Assembly: GCA_949841365.1 (NCBI GenBank)
Contig: CATKZI010000001.1
Span: forward strand, 248,001 to 312,000
DNA from: an uncultured Candidatus Melainabacteria bacterium
GTDB taxonomy: Bacteria; Cyanobacteriota; Vampirovibrionia; Gastranaerophilales; Gastranaerophilaceae
DNA length: 64,000 nt
Direction: 5' to 3'
Below the pieces are notes generated by a model. The model was given only the letters and a program-made list of their open reading frames with translations, did no database searches and had not been told where the DNA came from. Made by a program: the position numbers and the translations under genes. This document shows, in pieces, positions 48,966 to 57,086 of this stretch (position 1 is its first letter; the number at the start of each line of letters is the position of its first letter).

Positions 48966-49808
48966 TTACCATGGGTAGTCAGATGTAATTTGCCATCCGT
49001 CTTGCATTATCAATGCACTGCAATAATAACCGCCATATCTGTCTGTGTTATTTTTATTACAACCTTTCAAACCTGTTAACCATTCTATTGTTTCACATTC
49101 GGGAGGGTAACACCATCTGTCATTATCGTTACCTGTCAAAATATTTCGTGATAATCCGCTTCCCGAAGGTTCAAGTCTATTATTTTTAGGGTTAATTACA
49201 AATGAGAAAACATCCTTACCAACTATGTTGTTTTTAATTTTATTATCTATATCTAAAAGTAAATAAAGTCTGTTTTCGTAAATTGAAACTTTAAATACAG
49301 TTCCATTTTTTATTCTATACGGTTTACCGCTGGTATAATAAGCAAAAAAACTTTCTTTTCCGCCCAAAGACCATATTGTACCATATTCATACTGCTTAAA
49401 AGGTTTACCTCCCCCATCAATATATGGTATAATATATTTTTCTGTAATTAATTGTGATTTTTCTGACAAATCAGAAATATTCTCAAATTCAGTAATCCAA
49501 TTTAAAGTATTACCATTATCATTAACAGAACGTGTAATTAAATTTGAAAATGTACTATATTCCGATTTTAATTTATTTACTGTAACATTTTTTTGATGAT
49601 TTGCAATCAAATTTGGTATTGTGATGGCTGCCACAACTCCGATAATACCTAAAGTAATTAAAACTTCCGCAAGTGTAAAGCCCATATGCTTGTTTGCTTC
49701 GCCTCGCGTTCTACGGCACCGGTCACAATCAAAACGAAAAGCGGATTGTCGGTAGAGGGTGTTGCTGTTTTGCTGTGCAAAACACAAAAACCCGTTTAGC
49801 GCCGACAA
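48966..49808 (-). CDS. Type IV prepilin-like protein (frame-shifted start)
   Basis: A pilin/pseudopilin with HMGFTLAEVLITLGIIGVVA (peptidase site G|F and N-helix) then AITIPNLIANHQKNVTVNKL. The C-terminal domain holds Cys residues near CYPPECETIEWLTGLKGC that may pair. The frame is open upstream of 49808 to a C10 tract. A promoter, RBS (AAAGGAGTTTGAGT) and ATG at 49909 precede that tract, but with ten C they run into a TAA; with eleven C they would join this frame. As sequenced, expression would need the TTG at 49808 or the inner ATG before GFTLAEV. The leader region is built from repeat R2. Confidence 0.75.
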   Translation of the reverse strand: MSALNGFLCFAQQNSNTLYRQSAFRFDCDRCRRTRGEANKHMGFTLAEVLITLGIIGVVAAITIPNLIANHQKNVTVNKLKSEYSTFSNLITRSVNDNGNTLNWITEFENISDLSEKSQLITEKYIIPYIDGGGKPFKQYEYGTIWSLGGKESFFAYYTSGKPYRIKNGTVFKVSIYENRLYLLLDIDNKIKNNIVGKDVFSFVINPKNNRLEPSGSGLSRNILTGNDNDRWCYPPECETIEWLTGLKGCNKNNTDRYGGYYCSALIMQDGWQITSDYPW

Positions 49809-49861
49809 CCAAGCTGCGTGGTTTCCGTTTATGATTGTTCGTCTGTCGCTACGCTCCTGCC
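49741..49861 (-). repeat. Structured dispersed repeat R2, copy b
   Basis: Minus strand: GCAGGAGCGTAGCGACAG, GCTTGGTTGTCGGCG, TAAACGGG, inner hairpin GTTTTGC-ACA-GCAAAAC, CCCTCTACCGACAATCCGCT. Outer arms and flanks match copy a (46698), while the inner hairpin differs in sequence but is conserved in shape. It encodes most of the prepilin leader. Confidence 0.6.
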
Positions 49862-49873
49862 TACGCTCGGCTC

Positions 49874-49883
49874 GGGGGGGGGG
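49874..49883 (-). repeat. 10-nt homopolymer tract in second prepilin gene
   Basis: Ten consecutive G on the plus strand (C on the coding strand) between CTC and CAG. It sits 26-35 bases into the frame that starts at ATG 49909. Ten C give frame OFF (stop after about 24 codons), eleven C give frame ON. Confidence 0.9.
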
Positions 49884-49929
49884 CAGTTCAATGATACAAA
49901 TTTTAACATACTCAAACTCCTTTGTTATT

Positions 49930-49958
49930 AGTATAAATTATTTTATAGAAATTTTCAA
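49930..49958 (-). promoter_or_regulatory. Sigma70-type promoter of second prepilin gene
   Basis: Minus strand TTGAAA (49958-49953), a 17-bp spacer and TATACT (49935-49930), then AAAGGAGTTTGAGTATG with the ATG at 49909. It overlaps the 3' end of the aminotransferase gene. Confidence 0.7.
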
Positions 49959-51104
49959 TCTTTTTATAAATTTTTCCAATCTGTCGATTGCGATTTTGAG
50001 GTTTTCCATCGAATATGCGTAAGATATTCTCAAAAATCCTTCCCCGCTTGCGCCAAATGCAGTTCCCGGAACAACTGCAACTTTTTCTTCGTGCAAAAAT
50101 TTGGTTGCAAATTCTTCGCTTGTCATGCCAAATTCTTTTATGCAGGGGAAAACGTAAAATGCACCGTAAGGTTCAAAGCATTCAAGTCTCATTTCTTTAA
50201 ATCTGCTTAAAAGAAATCGTCTGCGTTGATTATATGCCTGACGCATTTCGGCAATATCGTCATCACCGTTTTTTAACGCTTCGATTGCGCCGTACTGGCT
50301 TGTTGTAGGGGCACACATTATGGCAAACTGGTGAATTTTTGTCATTTGTTTAATGATTTCTGCGGGTGCGCAGGCATAACCCAAACGCCAGCCTGTCATT
50401 GCGTATGCTTTTGAAAATCCGTTGATAAGGATTGTGCGTTCTTTCATGCCTTCAATTGAAGTTATTGAAACATGTTTGCCCTTATATGTGAGTTCTGCAT
50501 AAATTTCGTCAGACATTACGAGGATATCTTTTTCAATAATAATTTTTGCGATTGCCTCAAGGTCGGCTTGTTCCATAATTGCGCCTGTCGGGTTATTCGG
50601 ATATGGTAAAATCAAAACTTTTGTTTTATCCGTAATCGCATTTTTTAACTCTTGAGGAGTAAGTCTGAATTCATTTTCGGCTTTAAGGTCTATGATAACA
50701 GGTTTTGCACCTGCAAGAAGTGCGCAGGGTTCATAAGAAACATAAGAAGGCTGCGGGATTATAACCTCATCGCCTGCATTTATAACTGCGCGAAGTCCGA
50801 TATCAATGGCTTCCGAACCGCCGACGGTTACAAGAATTTCGCTCATCGGGTCGTAGTGAACTTTTTGTGAGCGCATCAAGTAATTGCTGATTTCAGAACG
50901 CAAATCCTTCAACCCCGCATTTGATGTGTAGAATGTTTTACCTTTTTCAAGTGCAAAAATTCCCTCATCTCTAATATGCCAAGGCGTATCAAAATCGGGT
51001 TCGCCGACACCGAGTGAAATTGCATCTTTCATTTCGCTTACTATATCAAAAAATTTTCTTATTCCTGACGGTTTTATTTCCTCAACAACTTTTGACAACT
51101 TCAT
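49938..51104 (-). CDS. Class I/II aminotransferase
   Basis: A 388-residue PLP aminotransferase, probably aspartate/aromatic type (AspC/PatA-like). Key segments: AISLGVGEPDFDTP, VTVGGSEAIDIGLRAV, ILPYPNNPTGAIM (Asn-Pro-x-Gly motif), VMSDEIYAEL and GFSKAYAMTGWRLGYACAPA with the Schiff-base Lys. Arg near LRISYAYSMENL binds the carboxylate. It overlaps the Lrp-family regulator gene by 4 bp (ATGA), which suggests local control by amino acids. Confidence 0.92.
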   Translation of the reverse strand: MKLSKVVEEIKPSGIRKFFDIVSEMKDAISLGVGEPDFDTPWHIRDEGIFALEKGKTFYTSNAGLKDLRSEISNYLMRSQKVHYDPMSEILVTVGGSEAIDIGLRAVINAGDEVIIPQPSYVSYEPCALLAGAKPVIIDLKAENEFRLTPQELKNAITDKTKVLILPYPNNPTGAIMEQADLEAIAKIIIEKDILVMSDEIYAELTYKGKHVSITSIEGMKERTILINGFSKAYAMTGWRLGYACAPAEIIKQMTKIHQFAIMCAPTTSQYGAIEALKNGDDDIAEMRQAYNQRRRFLLSRFKEMRLECFEPYGAFYVFPCIKEFGMTSEEFATKFLHEEKVAVVPGTAFGASGEGFLRISYAYSMENLKIAIDRLEKFIKRLKISIK

Positions 51105-51586
51105 GGGGTTATAATTTCTCTTTCTTCTTCATTGTTAGCCTTATTCATTATTGTACCATGGTCTTTGTATTTTTTCAGAATAAAGTGGGTTGCAGTGCTT
51201 AAAACTCTGTCAAGTGTGGACAATTTATCTGTTACAAAGTTTGAAATTTCTTTGAGTGATTTTTCTTCAATAGTTACCATAAGGTCGTAACCGCCTGAAA
51301 TTAAATAAACAGATTTAACCTCAGGGTAGTTGTAAATTCTTTCTGCTATTTTGTCAAACCCTTGACCGCGCTGGGGTGTAACTTTTACTTCAATAAGTGC
51401 CGTAACTTTTTCAATATTGGTTTTTTCCCAATTGATAAGCGTGTGATATCCGCCGATAACCCCGTCTTTTTCAAGTGCACAAATTTCATTAGCCGCGTCA
51501 ATTTCCGAAATACCGAGCATTGCGGCAAGTTCTTTCAAATCAATTCTGCTGTTTTTTTCTATAATTGACAGTAATTCTTCTTTCAT
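51101..51586 (-). CDS. Lrp/AsnC-family transcriptional regulator
   Basis: A 161-residue Lrp-type protein. The HTH (NSRIDLKELAAMLGISEIDA, ANEICALEKDGVIGGYHTLI) is followed by a RAM ligand-binding domain (KVTALIEVKVTPQRGQGFDK, VYLISGGYDLMVTIEEKSLK). The effector is likely an amino acid. It leads the operon with the aminotransferase; RBS AGGGAGAAATAATATG. Confidence 0.92.
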   Translation of the reverse strand: MKEELLSIIEKNSRIDLKELAAMLGISEIDAANEICALEKDGVIGGYHTLINWEKTNIEKVTALIEVKVTPQRGQGFDKIAERIYNYPEVKSVYLISGGYDLMVTIEEKSLKEISNFVTDKLSTLDRVLSTATHFILKKYKDHGTIMNKANNEEEREIITP

Positions 51587-51725
51587 ATTATTTCTCCCTG
51601 CAAAATAATTTTATAATAAAAATGTAAAAAATTATCAAAATTTTTATGTTGCGGTTATAATATAATTGTATTCATGACACCAAATCAAATTAAATAATAA
51701 AGAATTACCAAAAAGGAGGTAACAC

Positions 51726-53324
51726 ATGGAAACATTTGGTATTGAGAAATTTGGGATTATAGGCCCGAAAGCAGTTTATCGCAACTTGACACCTGCTCAG
51801 TTGACAGAAGCTGCATTACGTTTAGGTGAAGGTTCTTTGAGCAACACAGGTGCTCTTGTTGTAACAACAGGAAAATACACAGGCCGTTCTCCTAAAGACA
51901 AATTTATCGTTGATACAGACGGTATCCACAACGAAATCGCATGGGGTAAAGTAAACCGCCCTATCAGCAGAGAAAGATTTAACTCTATTAAAGGTAAAAT
52001 CGCTGCTTACTTACAAAACAGAGAAATATTTATTTTCGACGGTTTTGCAGGTGCTGACAAAACTTACACTCAAAAATTCCGTGTAATCAACGAAATGGCA
52101 AGCCAAAACTTGTTTATCCACCAATTATTAATCAGACCTACAGCAGAAGAATTGGCTAACTACGGTCAACCTGATTACACAATTCTTTGTGCTCCCGGTT
52201 TCAAATGCGACCCTGAAGTTGACGGCGTAAACTCTGAAGCTTGTATCGCTATCGACTACGAAGCTCACGAAATTATCATCTGCGGTTCACAATACGCAGG
52301 CGAAATCAAAAAATCAGTATTCGCTACAATGAACTACGTTATGACTAAGAAAAACGTACTTCCTATGCACTGTTCAGCTAACATGGATCCAAAAACAGGC
52401 GAAACAGCAGTATTCTTTGGTTTGTCAGGAACTGGTAAAACAACTTTATCAGCAGATCCTAACCGTAAATTAATCGGTGATGACGAACACGGCTGGTCAC
52501 CTGACGGTGTATTCAACTTTGAAGGCGGCTGCTATGCAAAATGTATTAACCTTGACCCTGAACACGAACCTGATATCTACAACGCTATCAAATTCGGTTC
52601 ATTGGTTGAAAACGTTGTTATGGATCCTGAAACAAGAGAATTTGATTTCTGTGACGGTTCTTTAACAGAAAACACTCGTGTAGGTTATCCTATCAACTAT
52701 ATTAACAACGCTCAAATTCCTTCAAAAGGCGGAATTCCGAAAGTTGTAGTATTCTTGACAGCTGATGCATTCGGCGTATTGCCTCCGATTTCAAGATTGT
52801 ACAAAAACGCTGCTATGTACCACTTTGTGACAGGTTTCACATCTAAACTTGCAGGTACTGAAAGAGGCGTTACAGAACCACAACCTACATTCTCAACATT
52901 ATTCGGCGAACCGTTCATGCCAATGGATGCTTCAGTTTATGCTGAAATGTTAGGTGAAAAACTTGACAAATATGGAACAAAAGTTTACTTAGTAAACACA
53001 GGTTGGGCAGGCGGTTCAGCATCTATGGGTGCTAAACGTATGAAACTTGCTTACACAAGAGCTATGGTAACAGCTGCATTGAACGGTTCATTTGATTCAA
53101 TCGAATTCAAACACCACGATGTATTCAATGTAGATTATCCTACATCTTGTCCTGACGTTCCTGCTGAAATGCTTGATGCACGCGGAATGTGGGCAGATAA
53201 AAATGCTTATGATGAACAAGCTAACAAACTTGCTCAAATGTTTGCTGATAACTTTGCAGCAAAATATCCAAACATGCCTGCAGAAATCGTTAATGCAGGT
53301 CCTAAAGCATTGTCTGCTAGATAG
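51726..53324 (+). CDS. pckA: Phosphoenolpyruvate carboxykinase (ATP)
   Basis: Interconverts oxaloacetate + ATP and PEP + CO2 + ADP. The 532-residue protein has the kinase-1a P-loop FFGLSGTGKTTLSADPNRKL, the signature LIGDDEHGWSPDGVFNFEGG and the upstream RSPKDKF substrate segment. Length and motifs are canonical for the ATP type. RBS AAAAAGGAGGTAACACATG is very strong and the codon use (AAC, GTA, TCA-rich) differs from many neighbours, fitting high expression. A clear terminator follows. In gut fermenters it can run toward oxaloacetate. Confidence 0.97.
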   Translation: METFGIEKFGIIGPKAVYRNLTPAQLTEAALRLGEGSLSNTGALVVTTGKYTGRSPKDKFIVDTDGIHNEIAWGKVNRPISRERFNSIKGKIAAYLQNREIFIFDGFAGADKTYTQKFRVINEMASQNLFIHQLLIRPTAEELANYGQPDYTILCAPGFKCDPEVDGVNSEACIAIDYEAHEIIICGSQYAGEIKKSVFATMNYVMTKKNVLPMHCSANMDPKTGETAVFFGLSGTGKTTLSADPNRKLIGDDEHGWSPDGVFNFEGGCYAKCINLDPEHEPDIYNAIKFGSLVENVVMDPETREFDFCDGSLTENTRVGYPINYINNAQIPSKGGIPKVVVFLTADAFGVLPPISRLYKNAAMYHFVTGFTSKLAGTERGVTEPQPTFSTLFGEPFMPMDASVYAEMLGEKLDKYGTKVYLVNTGWAGGSASMGAKRMKLAYTRAMVTAALNGSFDSIEFKHHDVFNVDYPTSCPDVPAEMLDARGMWADKNAYDEQANKLAQMFADNFAAKYPNMPAEIVNAGPKALSAR

Positions 53325-53343
53325 TTCTATTTATATAGAAACA

Positions 53344-53371
53344 AAAAAGCCTCGCTTATGCGGGGCTTTTT
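53344..53371 (+). terminator. Intrinsic terminator of pckA
   Basis: AAAGCCTCGC-TTAT-GCGGGGCTTTTTTT, 20 bp after the pckA stop codon. Confidence 0.95.
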
Positions 53372-53435
53372 TTATGTTACAAAAAATTAAACTTTATTAA
53401 AGTTTTTATAAGTTTCTGCCGTTAATATTAATACT

Positions 53436-54350
53436 ATGAGTTTAGTTATCGATACAAATCTTAAATATCTGCAGACAGTTTTAGGGATTAATGAGGTCAA
53501 ATTTCAGACACAGTATGCAAATTTGTCTGTTGAGGAAATTCTTGAAGCGGAAGCTGCTGAAGGTAATCAACAAGCAATTAAGCTTGCTCAGGAAATTTTA
53601 AATGACGTTAACCTTGTTATAAAACTTTTTGATTTAGCTGATGCCAATAACAAATATATGATTTTAAGAGAATTAAATTCTCAGGAATTAGAGCAGTTTT
53701 TGCCTGAAATGGAAGAAGAGGACATGCTTCAAGGTCTGTTTTTCTTTACTCAGGATAAGTTAATGAAAATGTTAGAGGAACTTCCGTCGGAACAGCTTGT
53801 AAATACTGTTTTTGAAATGTTTTCTCAAGAAGAAATTGTTCAATTAATGCCTGAAGAACAATTGGATAAATTTTTGACAAGTACTGATATTGATAAAAAC
53901 AAGATTTTAAAACACATGCAATCTATTCCGCCCGAATACGTTGCACAGGTGTTGGAACAGATTACGGGTGAAGCTGTTGATGATGATATGGACAGCATTG
54001 ATCTTGCAAAACAGTTCGGACAATTAAATCCGCTTGAGTATCAGGATGCTTTGAGAGCTTTTCAGCCTACACAAAAACAACAATTGGTTTTATCTTTGGG
54101 CAAAGAGCACAACGAATGGTTCCAGCTTTTTGATGCGCATGCTTATACTAATATTATCAATCGTGAAAAACAGCAGCCAGAAGTTGTTAAGGCAATGTCT
54201 GTCATTGAGCCCGAACATATTGAAAAAATGTTGAAAGAACTTCCGGATGATTTATTGGCAATTGTTATTACTCAATTGGATACCGATAAATTTGCAGATA
54301 TTTTAATGGATAAATTTCCTGAAGTTATTGCAAGTGCAATTCTGAAATAA
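53436..54350 (+). CDS. Acidic helical protein with MgtE_N/FliG-like repeats
   Basis: A 304-residue all-helical acidic protein. Segments such as ELNSQELEQFLPEMEEEDML, EELPSEQLVNTVFEMFSQEE and IEKMLKELPDDLLAIVITQL resemble MgtE N-terminal or FliG-like superhelical repeats, usually used in binding. No channel domain of MgtE follows, so it is not a magnesium transporter. No signal or membrane helix. The function is unknown; a flagellar or scaffold link is speculative. It is followed by a small LuxR-type gene in the same direction. Confidence 0.55.
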   Translation: MSLVIDTNLKYLQTVLGINEVKFQTQYANLSVEEILEAEAAEGNQQAIKLAQEILNDVNLVIKLFDLADANNKYMILRELNSQELEQFLPEMEEEDMLQGLFFFTQDKLMKMLEELPSEQLVNTVFEMFSQEEIVQLMPEEQLDKFLTSTDIDKNKILKHMQSIPPEYVAQVLEQITGEAVDDDMDSIDLAKQFGQLNPLEYQDALRAFQPTQKQQLVLSLGKEHNEWFQLFDAHAYTNIINREKQQPEVVKAMSVIEPEHIEKMLKELPDDLLAIVITQLDTDKFADILMDKFPEVIASAILK

Positions 54351-54389
54351 TTTGACATTATCTGATAAATAGCCTATAATTCGCTTTGT

Positions 54390-54590
54390 ATGCAGAAAAA
54401 ATTAACCGAGCGTGAAAAAAAAATTTTATATTTAGTGGCTATTGGTTATTCTAATAATAAAATTGCTTCAATATTATATTTTGGAGTTGATACCATAAAA
54501 GCAGATATGAAATCGATATTAAAAAAACTTTCGGCAAACAACAGTGCGGAAGCTGTTGGTATTGCTTTTCGCATGGGAATTATTGATTAA
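54390..54590 (+). CDS. Stand-alone LuxR-type HTH protein, 66 aa
   Basis: A 66-residue protein that is only a GerE domain: LTEREKKILYLVAIGYSNNK then IASILYFGVDTIKADMKSIL and KKLSANNSAEAVGIAFRMGI. Like the phage protein at 8592-8852, it has no sensor domain. It overlaps the convergent CinA-type gene by 11 bp. RBS is weak. It may be a regulator activated by partners or a fragment of a longer response regulator, but no receiver-like sequence precedes it. Confidence 0.75.
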   Translation: MQKKLTEREKKILYLVAIGYSNNKIASILYFGVDTIKADMKSILKKLSANNSAEAVGIAFRMGIID

Positions 54591-55083
54591 GTATTTCCAG
54601 TGCAAAGGATAGTGCGGTTTCCGAGAACATGTATTTCATATTTTTGCGATTATATTTGGGGTTGAGTCTAAATTCTTTTACCGTAATATTTCCGTTGTAT
54701 CCGCAGGCAATATAGATTAAGCCCACGGGTTTATTTTCGCTTGATGACGGGCCTGCAACTCCTGTTGTGCATAGTACGACATCACTTCCTGTAAGTTTTA
54801 TTAAGCCTTCTGCCATTTCTCTCGCACATTCTGCGCTTACTGCACCGTAAGTTTTTAAAGTTTCTTCCGAAACATTTAAAAATCTTTGTTTTGCTTCGTT
54901 TGAATATGTAACAAAGTTTGCTTTTATATATGCGGAACTTCCCGCCATATCAGTCAGGCGAGAGCTTAACAGTCCGCCTGTACAGGATTCTGCCGTAGAG
55001 ATTTGCAGAGCATTGCGCAGAAGGATTTTTGCCAGTTCGGAAGCTTTATTTGATTTTTTAAGTTTTAATAACAAATTTTGCAT
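54580..55083 (-). CDS. CinA C-terminal domain protein (NMN amidase-like)
   Basis: A 167-residue protein that is the CinA/PncC domain alone: LQISTAESCTGGLLSSRLTD with the catalytic Ser, GSSAYIKANFVTYSNEAKQR, SAECAREMAEGLIKLTGSDV and LCTTGVAGPSSSENKPVGLI. PncC removes ammonia from nicotinamide mononucleotide to recycle pyridine nucleotides. The PnuC-like gene at 59940 also concerns nicotinamide nucleosides. Confidence 0.92.
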   Translation of the reverse strand: MQNLLLKLKKSNKASELAKILLRNALQISTAESCTGGLLSSRLTDMAGSSAYIKANFVTYSNEAKQRFLNVSEETLKTYGAVSAECAREMAEGLIKLTGSDVVLCTTGVAGPSSSENKPVGLIYIACGYNGNITVKEFRLNPKYNRKNMKYMFSETALSFALEILNQ

Positions 55084-55156
55084 ACTATTAAGTTTTTACA
55101 AACAATCTGTTTTGTCAATATTCATGTTTGTGTAATCATGTGACTAGGAGAAAAGC

Positions 55157-56533
55157 ATGGCTGTCAGAGAAAAAGAAAACAATTTAGGATTATTACCCCA
55201 GAATATTGAAGCGGAAGAAGCCGTACTCGGTGCAATTTTAGTTAATCCGAACGTTATAACTAAGGTTGTAGAAATGTTAAAACCTGAAAGTTTTTACAAG
55301 CCCGCGCACAAACATATTTATGAAGCCATGCTTCAATTGTTTAATACAAACGAAAGAATTGATATTGTATCTGTATCTGATGTTTTGAATTATAATTCAA
55401 AACTCGAAACAATTGGCGGACGTGCGTTTGTAAATGATTTGTGCTACAAAACGATTACAACCTCAAATATTGAATACTATGCAAAAATTATTCAGGAAAA
55501 AGCTATTAAAAGAGCTTTAATCAACGCGGGTTCTGAGATTGTATCTTTCGGATATGATGTAAATCCTATTGACCAATCTCTTGACAGTGCGGAAAAGCTT
55601 ATTTTTGATATAGCTTCCAAAAAAGCGACAACAGATTTGGTACATGTTAAAGATTTAGTACTGAATACTTATGAAAAGATTGAATACCGTTATGAGCATA
55701 AAGATGAATTGACGGGTGTTCCGACAGGTTTTTACGAGCTTGATGCTATTTTAAACGGCTTGCAAAGATCTGACCTTTTAATCCTTGCTGCTCGTCCTGC
55801 GATGGGTAAAACCGCATTTGCGCTAAACATTGCACAAAATGTCGCATTGCGCGCAAAAACTCCTGTTGCGATATTCTCACTTGAAATGTCAAAGGATCAG
55901 TTGATGCAGCGTATGTTGTGTTCTGAGGCTGAAATTGATTCTCAAAGAGTTAAAACGGGTAACGTTCAAAGCAAAGACTGGGAAAAACTTGCTTCCGCAA
56001 TGAATTCTTTTGCACAAGCTCCGATTTATATCGACGATACGTCAGGCTGTACGATTACGGATATCCGTGCGAAGTGCAGAAGATTAAAAATGCAGGAAAA
56101 AGATTTGGGTTTAATCCTTATCGACTACCTTCAGTTAATGGAAAGTTCAAGCCGAGAAGACCGTATGCAGCAGATTTCTGCAATATCAAGAGGTTTGAAA
56201 ATTCTTGCAAAAGAACTTGATGTTCCGGTAATCGCATTGTCACAGCTTTCACGTGCGGTAGAATCAAGAACGGATAAACGTCCGATGCTTTCGGATTTGA
56301 GAGAATCAGGTTCTATTGAGCAGGATGCCGATATTGTAATGTTTATTTATCGTGATGAGTATTACAGAAAAGCAGAAGACGGTGAAGATGAAGCCGTTGC
56401 AAAAGCGCAGTCTAAAGGGGAATCCGAGATTATTATTGCAAAACACAGAAACGGTTCTGTCGGAACTGTTAAACTTCTGTTCCAGGGCAATATTACAAAA
56501 TTCAAAAATCCGATTAAAACAGATGCGTTCTAA
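55157..56533 (+). CDS. dnaB: Replicative DNA helicase DnaB
   Basis: Hexameric helicase that unwinds the fork. The 458-residue protein has the DnaB N-terminal domain (LLPQNIEAEEAVLGAILVNP) and a RecA-like core with Walker A LLILAARPAMGKTAFALNIA, IFSLEMSKDQLMQRM, Walker B LGLILIDYLQLM, and the end SESEIIIAKHRNGSVGTVKL region. No intein is seen. RBS TAGGAGAAAAGCATG. It overlaps the next HTH gene by 11 bp. Confidence 0.97.
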   Translation: MAVREKENNLGLLPQNIEAEEAVLGAILVNPNVITKVVEMLKPESFYKPAHKHIYEAMLQLFNTNERIDIVSVSDVLNYNSKLETIGGRAFVNDLCYKTITTSNIEYYAKIIQEKAIKRALINAGSEIVSFGYDVNPIDQSLDSAEKLIFDIASKKATTDLVHVKDLVLNTYEKIEYRYEHKDELTGVPTGFYELDAILNGLQRSDLLILAARPAMGKTAFALNIAQNVALRAKTPVAIFSLEMSKDQLMQRMLCSEAEIDSQRVKTGNVQSKDWEKLASAMNSFAQAPIYIDDTSGCTITDIRAKCRRLKMQEKDLGLILIDYLQLMESSSREDRMQQISAISRGLKILAKELDVPVIALSQLSRAVESRTDKRPMLSDLRESGSIEQDADIVMFIYRDEYYRKAEDGEDEAVAKAQSKGESEIIIAKHRNGSVGTVKLLFQGNITKFKNPIKTDAF

Positions 56534-56750
56534 GCAGTATTCAGAACTTGGAAAATATATAAAAAATGAACGAAAAAAGTTGAACATATCGTTGAACGAA
56601 TTTGCGCTTATTACCGATGTTGATTCTGCTATTTTGTCACGTATAGAAAATCTTAAACAAGATATTAAAATGAATGTTTTAAGAAAAATTGCTAATGGTT
56701 TTAATAAGACACCTGCTCAATTTTTGACTGAATTTGAAAACTCTAAATAA
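56523..56750 (+). CDS. XRE-family HTH protein, 75 aa
   Basis: A 75-residue Cro/C1-type HTH: YSELGKYIKNERKKLNISLN, EFALITDVDSAILSRIENLK and IKMNVLRKIANGFNKTPAQF. ATG 56523 lies inside the end of dnaB; the longer frame from 56352 is an alternate frame of dnaB. This overlap suggests translational coupling and perhaps control linked to replication. Confidence 0.8.
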   Translation: MRSKQYSELGKYIKNERKKLNISLNEFALITDVDSAILSRIENLKQDIKMNVLRKIANGFNKTPAQFLTEFENSK

Positions 56751-56856
56751 CTGCGCCTCGCATTAAATGTTGTAAAATTTTATATAAAGTCTAATGAGGG
56801 ACTTCGTCGCCACTTGACAAATACAACAAAATCGGAAATAATGTAAATATCAGGGC

Positions 56857-56878
56857 GGAGCAAGTTGACGCTTGCCCC
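56857..56878. other. Hairpin downstream of xre gene
   Basis: GGAGCAAG-TTGACG-CTTGCCCC with TTTAAAA following on the plus strand. It may be a weak terminator for the dnaB-xre transcript or part of a structured leader for the minus-strand small ORF. The 56751-56850 stretch holds nothing clear. Confidence 0.45.
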
Positions 56879-56891
56879 TTTAAAAGCCCCG

Positions 56892-56957
56892 TTACTTGGT
56901 TATTAGAACTAGCAGTATTAATAAAATTATTGCTAGTTCTTCTGTATTAATAACCAT
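56892..56957 (-). CDS. Tiny hydrophobic peptide, 21 aa, very strong RBS
   Basis: On the minus strand GGAAGGGGGTGATAAAATG gives an excellent Shine-Dalgarno and ATG. The frame encodes MVINTEELAIILLILL then VLITK and stops with TAA. It is one membrane-spanning helix with acidic N-terminus and a Lys end. The coding DNA itself folds into a long hairpin: outer arms GGTTATTA/TAATAACC (56898/56948) and inner arms AGAACTAGCA/TGCTAGTTCT (56905/56931). Size and hydrophobicity resemble type I toxins or small membrane regulators; no antitoxin RNA is proven. Confidence 0.5.
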   Translation of the reverse strand: MVINTEELAIILLILLVLITK

Positions 56958-57086
56958 TTTATCACCCCCTTCCTCTATCGGTTTAACAAATTTTAAGTTC
57001 GTGCCGCAGAGTTATGGATTGTGATTCGGGCTTACCCAAAAATATAATATCATAAATATAAACAAAAGGCAATATTTTTAAAACTT

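Noticed and set aside
49741-49861. Repeat R2 considered as an integron attC site
   Set aside because: The paired arms lack the GTTRRRY/RYYYAAC core pairs, and there is no integrase or cassette array nearby.
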